From an uncultured Planctomycetales bacterium (GTDB taxonomy: Bacteria > Planctomycetota > Planctomycetia > Pirellulales > Thermoguttaceae), in the NCBI GenBank assembly GCA_937889015.1, contig CALARR010000273.1:1-64000 (forward strand): 64,000 nt of DNA. Reading direction: 5' to 3'. The position numbers and the translations under genes are program-made. The notes under the pieces were generated by a model. The model worked only from the letters and a program-made list of their open reading frames with translations. It was not told the origin of the DNA and did no database searches. Shown here in pieces: positions 1 through 7,170 of this stretch (the first letter of the stretch is position 1; every line of letters begins with the position of its first letter).

Positions 1-105
1 CCCTTCCGCTCTTCGGGCCTGCCTTGGCTGAGCGCCCCTTGGCAGCTTCCGGGATGTCTTGCGCGGTTCTGGGGTAGGTTCTGAGGCAGCGTGTGCGCGA
101 ACGCA

Positions 106-1197
106 CTAGCGCTGCATCATCAGCTCGTACAGCGCGCGGCCGCGCTGCCTGGTCTTCACGCCGTTGAGGTCCACGGTCAGGTCGATGTCGGCGTTGAAAT
201 TGTAGTAGTGGGGGTGGGAGAAGAGTTGCGCCAGCGGCCGCTGCCACCAGGACGTCCCTTCCAGCATGTCGATCGATTCGATGATCGTGGGGTTTCGCAG
301 CGAGAACGCCACCTGTCCGCCTTCACCCTGCCATTGCCAGTCGAGTTTTTCGGGATACAAGCGTCCGCCGGGCCCTGGTATGAAATCGCTGGTGGTCAGC
401 GCAAGCGGGACTCCGTCCTCGGCAAGGATTTCCTCCCCCCGGGCCAGCAGAAACGTGTGCAGTTTCAGGGCCCCGAGGCCAAATACGTGCCGGCTGACCA
501 TTTCCACGAAGATCAGGGTGAAGTCGCCCACATGGGCCCTTCCCCAGTACCAGTGGTCGATGCCGCTGCCCGGCGAAACGTTGCCCCAATTGTGATCGTG
601 ATAGCAGGCGCCTCGCACCTGCCGCTTCTGCCCCTTGAAGACGACCGTGCCCTCCACCTTGCCGTAGGGCACCGGCACAACCCAGGCGAAATACTGGCTG
701 TGGTCCTTTCCCGAGGAGTTGATTCCCGCGCCGGGCCGCCACGAAGGGACCTGGCGCGTGAAGACCAGGTCCACCTGGTACGACTCGACCTCGGCGTGCA
801 ACTCGTAGCGATCGAGGTCGCCACAGACATGGTTGTTGCCCAATCGCACGTTGCAGCGCGCGGGGTCGGCCGTCAACTCTTCGGGCTTGAACTTGGGGAT
901 CAGCTTCACCTTTTCCCCGTCGGGCGACCGCATGATGAGCACCAGCGAAGGGGCGAGCGGGCCCTGAGGGTGCGTCTGCGGCCGGGTATTGAAGACCACC
1001 ACCGCCTTGCCGCCGTCGTCGAACTCGGCGTCGAAATACCACCATTCGAAGGTGTTAGGCGTGTCGTGCGTGCGATAGCCGTCCTCCCAGGGTTCGACCT
1101 GGTGCGGTTGGAGTCCCTCGCGCTGCAGCAACAGGGCCGTCTCTTGGGCCATCAGTTCCCGGAAACCGGGGATTTTTTGTTCGATCTCGGACGTCAT
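106..1197 (-). CDS. CrtC/AttH-like lipocalin-fold protein
   Basis: Encodes 363 residues. The start at 1197 is chosen because GGAG lies six bases upstream; an in-frame ATG further up would absorb this ribosome-binding site. The protein carries the marks of the CrtC / AttH / hydroxyneurosporene-synthase-like superfamily: FEWWYFD at residues 50-56 and CYHDHNWGN at about 198-206, the paired aromatic-acidic and His-Asp-His-Asn-Trp motifs of this two-lipocalin fold. Known members hydrate isoprenoid double bonds (carotenoid 1,2-hydratase) or act on hydrophobic ligands, but no carotenoid genes are nearby, so the substrate is unknown. There is no signal peptide, which suggests a cytoplasmic protein. 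It starts 69 bases after the stop of the GH29 gene on the same strand and may be co-transcribed with it. Confidence 0.75.
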   Translation of the reverse strand: MTSEIEQKIPGFRELMAQETALLLQREGLQPHQVEPWEDGYRTHDTPNTFEWWYFDAEFDDGGKAVVVFNTRPQTHPQGPLAPSLVLIMRSPDGEKVKLIPKFKPEELTADPARCNVRLGNNHVCGDLDRYELHAEVESYQVDLVFTRQVPSWRPGAGINSSGKDHSQYFAWVVPVPYGKVEGTVVFKGQKRQVRGACYHDHNWGNVSPGSGIDHWYWGRAHVGDFTLIFVEMVSRHVFGLGALKLHTFLLARGEEILAEDGVPLALTTSDFIPGPGGRLYPEKLDWQWQGEGGQVAFSLRNPTIIESIDMLEGTSWWQRPLAQLFSHPHYYNFNADIDLTVDLNGVKTRQRGRALYELMMQR

Positions 1198-1266
1198 AGG
1201 AATCTCCATTGGGAGTGGGGAAGCCCAGGTCAACACCAGGCTGCCCGGTGCCGGGTGCCAGACGCG

Positions 1267-2724
1267 TCAACCCTCGGTCGGCGCGGGGGTCATCTTCAGA
1301 CATACGGCCGGGCTGTCGGGCAAGCGGCGGCCAAAGCAAACGGTCACTCCATCGCCGGCCGGTCGCCAATCCAACGGCCGGTCGCCGCCCAGCAATTCCA
1401 CGCGCATTTCGGGACGCGCCTGCAGCGCCTGGATGGTCACTTGCTCGGCGGTTGGCGTTCGCATCAGGATCGCGAACATCGCGTCCTGCTTGCGCGTGAA
1501 CCGCACGTCGCCGCCATCGCTGGTGCGCCCTTCGGCCCGCGTCCACGGCCGCGTGCCGTAGATCGCGTCGCCGTTGACCGCCAACCAGGCGCCGACGCCC
1601 TTGATCCGGTCGACCTGGACCGCGGGGATCTCGCCGCCGGGCTTGGGGCCGACGTTCAGCAGCAGGTTGCCGTTCTTGCTGACGATGTCCACCAGCAGGC
1701 GCACGAGGTCGGGAACGCTGAGGAAGTCGTCTGGCTGCTCTTGCTTGTTGTAGCCGAACGACTTGCCGATCCCGCGCACGCACTCCCATTTCTCTTCGCG
1801 GATTTGGGAAAAAGTGGCATACTCGGGCGTGACGAAGTCGTGATGCACGCCGGCCGCGCTGGTTTGGCCCTGCAGCCAAAGGCGCGCCGCATACCAGTCA
1901 ATCACCTTGCGGATGCCGGGAATGTGAACCAGGGTGCGCAGCAGCCAATCGGCCTGCGCCCAGCGCTCGTTCACCACTCCGTCGGGCATCCGGTTGTAGA
2001 AATGGGCGAAGATCTCGTTGACATTCGCCCCGACCGGATACCCGATGTCGCTCCACAGCACGGAAGGCTGATAGCGGTCGATCAGTTCGTGCCAGTGCGC
2101 GGTGGCGTATTCGCGATACTCGCGGGACGTGGGCGAGCGCGCCAGGCTCATCGCCAGGTCGGTAATTGGCTTGTCGGTGAAGGTCCAGTCGTAGGGACTG
2201 GAATAATAGAAGCCCATGCGCATGCCGCGCGCCTTGACTTGCGTGGTCAACTCCTGCACGACGTTGCGCGAGGCGTGCAACTCCGGCCGCTTGGGGTTGG
2301 GGTGCGCGCTCGGCCAGAGCAGGAAGCCGTCGTGGTGCTTGGTGACCAGCACCACGTATCGGGCGCCGACCTGCTGAAACAGATCGGCCCAGGCCGCGGG
2401 CTGCCAGGCCGCCAGGGCCCGATTGAAGTCGTCGGCAAAGCGGTAGTAGTCGAAGTCGGCCCCGTAGGTCTTCAGATGATACTGGTAAGCGGGACTGCCC
2501 TTGATCCGCAAGGAATTGAGGTACCACTCGGAGTAAGGCTGATGGGTGAACATGGCCCGGGGGCCTTGGTTTCGGAGAATCTCCAAGATGTTGCCCTGGT
2601 CCGCAGGGGCAAACGCTGGGACGCAGGAGAGCGACCAGTGGATGAAGATCCCGAACTTGGCGTCGTGATACCATTCGGGGACAGGGTGCCTGTCGACAGA
2701 TTCGCGGGTCGGCTGGTATTGCAT
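1267..2724 (-). CDS. Alpha-L-fucosidase, GH29 family
   Basis: Encodes 485 residues from the ATG at 2724; the reading frame stays open further upstream but that part has no family resemblance. GH29 landmarks in order are FGIFIHW (24-30), YFADDF-like YRFADDF near 95-100, KHHDGFLLW (129-137), and SVLWSDIGYP with Asp226 as the likely catalytic nucleophile. GH29 enzymes release terminal alpha-linked L-fucose with retention. No signal peptide is apparent at this start, which is unusual for a polysaccharide-degrading fucosidase and could mean a cytoplasmic role on imported oligosaccharides, or a wrong start. The ribosome-binding site is weak. The acid/base residue was not assigned. The gene precedes the CrtC/AttH-like gene on the same strand. 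Confidence 0.85.
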   Translation of the reverse strand: MQYQPTRESVDRHPVPEWYHDAKFGIFIHWSLSCVPAFAPADQGNILEILRNQGPRAMFTHQPYSEWYLNSLRIKGSPAYQYHLKTYGADFDYYRFADDFNRALAAWQPAAWADLFQQVGARYVVLVTKHHDGFLLWPSAHPNPKRPELHASRNVVQELTTQVKARGMRMGFYYSSPYDWTFTDKPITDLAMSLARSPTSREYREYATAHWHELIDRYQPSVLWSDIGYPVGANVNEIFAHFYNRMPDGVVNERWAQADWLLRTLVHIPGIRKVIDWYAARLWLQGQTSAAGVHHDFVTPEYATFSQIREEKWECVRGIGKSFGYNKQEQPDDFLSVPDLVRLLVDIVSKNGNLLLNVGPKPGGEIPAVQVDRIKGVGAWLAVNGDAIYGTRPWTRAEGRTSDGGDVRFTRKQDAMFAILMRTPTAEQVTIQALQARPEMRVELLGGDRPLDWRPAGDGVTVCFGRRLPDSPAVCLKMTPAPTEG

Positions 2725-3437
2725 AGCGCGCTTGCAGGAATGCGTGTCATCAAGGAGTCGCGAGGCTTTCAGTACTAAGATAGCACGTCGGGGGGGCTGC
2801 AGCGGTGCGTATCTGGGTGGAGCGATCCGGCACGCGGCTGATCCCAGCGTGTAGCGGTTTTCCGGCATTTTGCCAAAGATTCTGTGAGTTTCTGCGCCCG
2901 GCGCGCCGGACGCGAACGCCTGCTTGTCTAGTTGGAACTAGGGGGAGGCGACGCGAGCCATCCCCATGGACCGGCAGTCGCATCGCGCTTCGGCAAAGTC
3001 CGCTTCGTCCGTAGACTCTGCCTATCTTGGCTTTCTTCGGGCTAAGAAGCGGCGGGAGGTGCCTTTTGTGGCGGTTGTACGTGCTGTCGGGTTTCTTCCT
3101 GCGGGAATGGTTATGGGGGAGGTTCGGAATTTCCGCCATCAGTCGTGCGGATTAACCGATCTGTGCTTCTAGAGCCGGTTAATCGCCGTCTGCCCGCCAC
3201 ACCGCTGCAAGGCGAAATGCGGTCCACGGGCCCCGTACCAGAACACCGAGGAGCCGCGCAGAACACACATTGCCCTGTCAGACGTCCGGAAGCAGTACCC
3301 ATGGCAGGCCCTGGCCGATTTCCCCCAAGTGACGGGGGGGTTGCGTAAGGCCGCGACGCCGCATCGGTCGGCGGTCCTGTCGCCCCGTACTCTCTGCGTG
3401 ATTCCCACCGCGATCTCCAACCTTTGCCCCGGTCCGT
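2725..3437. other. Intergenic region without a recognised gene
   Basis: About 0.7 kb between a minus-strand fucosidase gene and a plus-strand WD40 gene. Short open frames exist on both strands but none has a convincing ribosome-binding site, family resemblance or codon pattern. Divergent promoters for the two neighbours would be expected here; no good -35/-10 pair was identified. Confidence 0.5.
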
Positions 3438-5456
3438 ATGGAGCGATCCCAGTCAACTCGGAAGTCGGCACCTCAGCACCACGGACTCCGTGTGCATTGG
3501 GGGCCCGCGGCCACAGGCGAGCAGGAGTTGGCCTGCCCCTTGTGCCGGACGGGGTTCAAGGTCTTGCAGGACCTGTCGATCGTGGAGTGTCCGGCATGCG
3601 GTATGCGGTTTCCGGTCGTGCCTGTGGTGCCCGAGCCGGCGGAGGTGAAGACGGACGAACAGCTCAGTGCCATGGATCGCTGGCTTTCGGACAAGCCCAC
3701 GCCGCCGCGCGAGCCGGATACGGTAGAGCGGCTGGTAGCCTGGAGCCGTCGCCATCCGGTTTGGACGACGTTCATTTCGGCGACCCTGGCCAGCTTGTTG
3801 ATTGGAGCCGGCACAGGACTGATCGGCTGGCGCACGGCACGGGGCAATCTGGTTCAGACCCTGCAGCAACTGGAGGAGGTCCAGCAGCAGTGCAGCCGCA
3901 ACGAGGCCGAAGCCGCGGCGAACCGGAGCTTGGTTGAGAAGTACCGGCAGCAGATCGAGACCCTGACCAGCGACCAGCAGATCGCCCTGGCACGGTGTGG
4001 CGAAGCAGAGACGCGCTGCCTGTCGGCCGAAGAGCAACGGCGGCGCGCCGAGCAGGAGCGGGATCATGCGGCGCGCGACGCGCGAATCGCGCTGGCGCGG
4101 CAGTTGGCCGAAGAATCACGGCAGTTGCTGGCGACGCAGCCGGAGCGGAGTCTGTTCCTGGCGGGGCAGTCGGCCCGGGCGCTGATGCAGGAAGGGATTC
4201 AGCCCAGTCGCGAGGACGAGCAGGCCCTGCGCGAGGCCTTGGCGCGTGTCGGACCGCAGGCCTTGGAGGGACACCGAGGCGCGATCCGCAGCATGGCCAT
4301 CAGCCCGGACAGCCGTTGGCTCGTGACCGGCAGCAGCGATCGAACGGTGCGCCTGTGGGATCTGCACGCCAGCAGTCCGGCGAGCGCGGGAATCGAGTTG
4401 CGGGGCCACGCCGAGGCCATCAGCAGCCTGGTCTTCAGCCCGGACGGGCATTGGCTGGGCTCGGCCAGCAATGATGGCGACGTGCTGCTGTGGGACCTGA
4501 CCATGGCGGATCCGGCTGGCGGGGCCCGGCGTCTGCGCAGTGATTTCCGCCACATCTTTGTCATGGCGATCAGTCCCAACGGACGGTGGCTGCTGGCCGG
4601 CGGCGAAGGGACCACGAGCGGCGGGCTGGCCTGCCTGTGGGACCTGGGGGCCGCCAATCCGGCTGCCGAGCCGCGCGCCCTGCGCGGACATGACGCGGCC
4701 GTTCGCGTGGGGATCTTCACCCCGGACGGTCAATGGGCGGCCTCTGGCGGCGAGGACAAGACCATCCGCCTGTGGCGATTGGAGTCGCAGTGCCCGGCGG
4801 CCGAACAGGTCGTGCTCCGCGGCCACGAGGGCTGGATCACCACGATGTGCGCCACGCCCGACAGCCAGTACCTGTTGTCGGGCAGCCACGACGGAACGGC
4901 GCGCTTGTGGAAATTGACGAGCGCTGATCCGGCCCAGACGCCCATCGTGCTGTCGGGCCATCAGGGCTGGGTCGCCTCTGTGGCGGTGAGCGTCGACGGC
5001 GGCTGGGCGGCAACCGGCAGTCACGATGGAACGGCACGCCTGTGGGATCTGCAAACGGCCAAGCCGGCCGCCAACAGCCGCGTGCTCAGTGGTCACAGCG
5101 ACGGGATTCGAGCGGTGTCTTTCAGCCCGGACGGGCGGTGGCTGGTCACGGGCAGCGCCGATCGTTCGATCCGGCTGTGGAGCCTGAAGAGCGCGGACCC
5201 GGCCAAGGGGCCCATGGTGTTGCGCGGATTGCCGGCTCCCATCGACAGCCTGGCCATCAGTCCGGACAATCGTTGGCTGGCCACCACCAGCAGCGGCAGC
5301 CTGGACACCGGCGAGCAAGGCATGGTTCACTTGTGGGACTTGCAGTTGGATGGACTGTTGGAGACGGCGCGCGTGGCTGGGGCCAAGCATCTCTCGCCGG
5401 AAGAACAGAGCCAGGTGTTGCTGGAAGCGGCACAACGCCACGAGCGGCGGAAGTAG
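3438..5456 (+). CDS. Zinc-ribbon, membrane-anchored, eight-repeat WD40 protein
   Basis: Encodes 672 residues. The order is a zinc ribbon with CPLC at 33-36 and CPAC at 51-54, a single hydrophobic membrane segment at about 108-131, a charged alpha-helical/coiled-coil stretch at about 137-235 rich in Gln, Glu and Arg, and then eight WD40-type repeats from about residue 277 to 650, each ending in LWDL, LWRL, LWKL or similar. The architecture resembles the extracytoplasmic half of planctomycetal WD40 Ser/Thr kinases, but no kinase domain is present. It is probably a membrane-tethered scaffold or sensor with the propeller on the far side of the membrane. The start is uncertain because no clear ribosome-binding site precedes it; GTG at the RVHW position is an alternative. 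Confidence 0.8.
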   Translation: MERSQSTRKSAPQHHGLRVHWGPAATGEQELACPLCRTGFKVLQDLSIVECPACGMRFPVVPVVPEPAEVKTDEQLSAMDRWLSDKPTPPREPDTVERLVAWSRRHPVWTTFISATLASLLIGAGTGLIGWRTARGNLVQTLQQLEEVQQQCSRNEAEAAANRSLVEKYRQQIETLTSDQQIALARCGEAETRCLSAEEQRRRAEQERDHAARDARIALARQLAEESRQLLATQPERSLFLAGQSARALMQEGIQPSREDEQALREALARVGPQALEGHRGAIRSMAISPDSRWLVTGSSDRTVRLWDLHASSPASAGIELRGHAEAISSLVFSPDGHWLGSASNDGDVLLWDLTMADPAGGARRLRSDFRHIFVMAISPNGRWLLAGGEGTTSGGLACLWDLGAANPAAEPRALRGHDAAVRVGIFTPDGQWAASGGEDKTIRLWRLESQCPAAEQVVLRGHEGWITTMCATPDSQYLLSGSHDGTARLWKLTSADPAQTPIVLSGHQGWVASVAVSVDGGWAATGSHDGTARLWDLQTAKPAANSRVLSGHSDGIRAVSFSPDGRWLVTGSADRSIRLWSLKSADPAKGPMVLRGLPAPIDSLAISPDNRWLATTSSGSLDTGEQGMVHLWDLQLDGLLETARVAGAKHLSPEEQSQVLLEAAQRHERRK

Positions 5457-5671
5457 AAGCGGCGGCTGGCGGCAACGGGTGAAGCCAACATCGTCCACGA
5501 TCGATCTGCGGCCGCGCGCAGAAAGAGACTTGTCGGGTGTCAGAAGAGGAGTGCCGCAGTTGTCCTGTTCATTGCCCGGGAAAACCGGCCTCACGGCATT
5601 CCCTGCCGGAGATGCAACAGGACGTTGGCTGAAATTGCGCACCAAGGGCGCGCGGGCTGCGTCCGAGCCGC

Positions 5672-5782
5672 TCAGTCGCGATGCGGGGCCGCTGGACTTC
5701 GGGCCACGGTAATCTCACCGGCCAACGCCCAGAAGGTCACAAACAGAACGACCAGTGCAGTGTGCAGTGCGTCCAAAGGCAT
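5672..5782 (-). CDS. Possible 36-residue single-pass membrane peptide
   Basis: A short frame starting with MPLDALHTAL and followed by a hydrophobic stretch (VVLFVTFWALAG) and a basic tail. GGAAAG lies seven bases before the ATG. Small single-pass peptides of this size are commonly left out of annotations. Nothing identifies a function, and the length is too short to exclude chance; the upstream in-frame extension to 5881 has no such character. Confidence 0.25.
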   Translation of the reverse strand: MPLDALHTALVVLFVTFWALAGEITVARSPAAPHRD

Positions 5783-6137
5783 TGGGCTTTCCGGTGAAGC
5801 AAGAGGTAGCGGCGCCGGCGCACAGATTGCCGCCGGCGAGCCGATGAGAGCAGTATCGGTTGCCTCGCCAGATTGTCTCAAGTCTGTCGTTGCCGCACGG
5901 TAGACGCTCGGTGACCGATGCGGCCCTTACGTCCGGCAGCGGCGATCCGACTGCGCGAGCTTCTCCAGTCGCTTCGCTCGAACGCCGTGGCAAGACCCTG
6001 GAGGGCAAGGGAAACCACCGTCTCCAGGAGCGGCATGCTTCCGAGAGTCGCGCAGGCTGCGCATGGATCCATGCCGGCGCAGTCAAGGATCGCAATTCCA
6101 GGGCTTGCGCGCCGAGCGATGCCTGGCAAGGTGGACC
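5783..6137. other. Intergenic region, nothing recognised
   Basis: About 355 bases between a doubtful membrane peptide and a small conserved-looking protein. Overlapping short frames on both strands show no family motifs and no repeat shared with other intergenic regions of this window. Confidence 0.45.
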
Positions 6138-6392
6138 TCAAGGGTGCAGAAAGGTCTGGGCGCGGCGCGCCGCTTTGGCGCTGTGGATCTTGAACTCCAT
6201 CTCCGCCTGGCATTTTCGGCCCCAGGACTCCAGCTTACTGCACCAATCCAAGGCCTTCTTGTCGTGCAGCGTGAGGCTTTGGACCTCCTGCTCGCGCACG
6301 CCGTGGGACAACTGGCGAAACAGAGCGGCCAGGTCCAACATGCGCAGGGCGATTTCGTCCAACCGATCGGGCGTGTAGGGCTGCAAGGTCAT
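6138..6392 (-). CDS. Small helical hypothetical protein (84 aa)
   Basis: Starting at the ATG at 6392, preceded by GGGAG about ten bases upstream, this gives an 84-residue, charge-rich, helix-forming protein beginning MTLQPYTPDRLDEIALRMLD. The central segment alternates Leu with acidic and basic residues (ALRMLDLAALFRQL, HDKKALDWCSKLESW), which is the pattern of a helical bundle rather than a random frame. I do not recognise a named family. The longer frame back to 6458 adds a Pro/Arg-rich piece that looks non-coding. Confidence 0.55.
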   Translation of the reverse strand: MTLQPYTPDRLDEIALRMLDLAALFRQLSHGVREQEVQSLTLHDKKALDWCSKLESWGRKCQAEMEFKIHSAKAARRAQTFLHP

Positions 6393-6711
6393 GAGGGCGC
6401 GTCTCCCATTGCCGTCGAGCACCGGTCGCGGGACTGCCGGACGCTGCGCGGCAGTCATCCCCAGCGACAGAAAAGGTGCCCGTCACTTTGACTTAAATTA
6501 TGTCTATTTTGCCCTTCACTAACAGTACACAAACTGGCGTGTCTTTGTGTTGTAACTATGTACCTTTCGTGCTAGTTTGCCGCGTGTGATTTGGCACTGG
6601 CCGCAGGGTGGAAGACGCGTCCAGGAGAGTGCTTCTTGCGGGGAAGTTAGGCTGGGGGCGGGGTATTGAGCGCTGTTGTGAGCGCGTCGCGGACGCGCGG
6701 AGGAGGGGACC
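6393..6711. other. AT-rich divergent promoter region
   Basis: This 319-base gap separates a minus-strand small gene from the plus-strand HTH gene. Bases 6485-6600 are clearly more AT-rich than the surrounding sequence and include several near-consensus -10 hexamers on both strands, which fits divergent promoters; no single -35/-10 pair stands out. The last 15 bases hold the strong ribosome-binding site of the next gene. Confidence 0.4.
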
Positions 6712-7098
6712 ATGCTTGAGCTGGCAAGGGTGCAGGAAATTCGACAACTATTGGCCGAAAAGCGGCTCTCTCAACGCAAGATCGCCACCACGCTGGGCGT
6801 CAGCCGCGGCACGGTTCTGGCCATTGCGCGCGGCCCTCACGCCCGAGAGACGCGGCCCATGACCCGCGAAGAGGATCTGGAGGAACGCATCGGCCCGGTG
6901 GAGCGTTGTCCGACGTGCGGCGGCCGGGTGATCATGCCCTGCCTGTTGTGCCATGTGCGGCGACTCCAGCAGCGACAGAAGCAGCGCCGCCGATTGGCCG
7001 GGGCGTCGTCCGGGCGGCCGCAGCCATCGGGCCTGCGGCCCGCGGTGTCCGGCGATGCCTGCTCGGCCACTCAATCCACTGCCTGTCCGATGCCTTGA
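6712..7098 (+). CDS. HTH plus zinc-ribbon DNA-binding protein
   Basis: Encodes 128 residues behind a very strong ribosome-binding site (GGAGGAGGGG ending two bases before ATG). Residues 5-42 form a helix-turn-helix of the transposase/resolvase type: RLSQRKIATTLGVSRGTVLAI, in which the second helix begins SRGTV. Residues 66-80 carry CPTC and CLLC (Cys66, 69, 77, 80), a likely zinc ribbon. The tail after about residue 85 is basic and then low complexity. It is not a transposase because there is no catalytic domain. It is most likely a small transcription regulator or nucleoid-associated protein. It ends 68 bases from the convergent DUF4838 gene. Confidence 0.75.
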   Translation: MLELARVQEIRQLLAEKRLSQRKIATTLGVSRGTVLAIARGPHARETRPMTREEDLEERIGPVERCPTCGGRVIMPCLLCHVRRLQQRQKQRRRLAGASSGRPQPSGLRPAVSGDACSATQSTACPMP

Positions 7099-7136
7099 GG
7101 CTTGGGCAACTCGCGTGGCGACCGCTGCCGCTACTC

Positions 7137-7170
7137 TTGGAGCCGGTCCCAGAACCTGTTGGCAACTCAG
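7137..7170. repeat. Dispersed 34-base repeat, copy 1
   Basis: This segment, containing AGCCGGTCCCAGAACCTGTT, is matched at 26855-26888 in the same orientation with about four differences by eye. Here it overlaps the last codon of the DUF4838 gene and the gap behind it; in the other copy it lies inside the N-terminal coding part of a thioredoxin-like lipoprotein gene. Confidence 0.6.

Noticed and set aside
91..2778. Plus-strand 895-codon open frame
   Set aside because: It is antisense to the CrtC/AttH-like and GH29 genes, has no start or family features and arises from high third-position GC on the real strand.
4116..5645. Long minus-strand frame opposite the WD40 protein
   Set aside because: Composition mirrors WD40 repeats read backwards (repeated Gln/Ala/Arg patterns) and has no domain.
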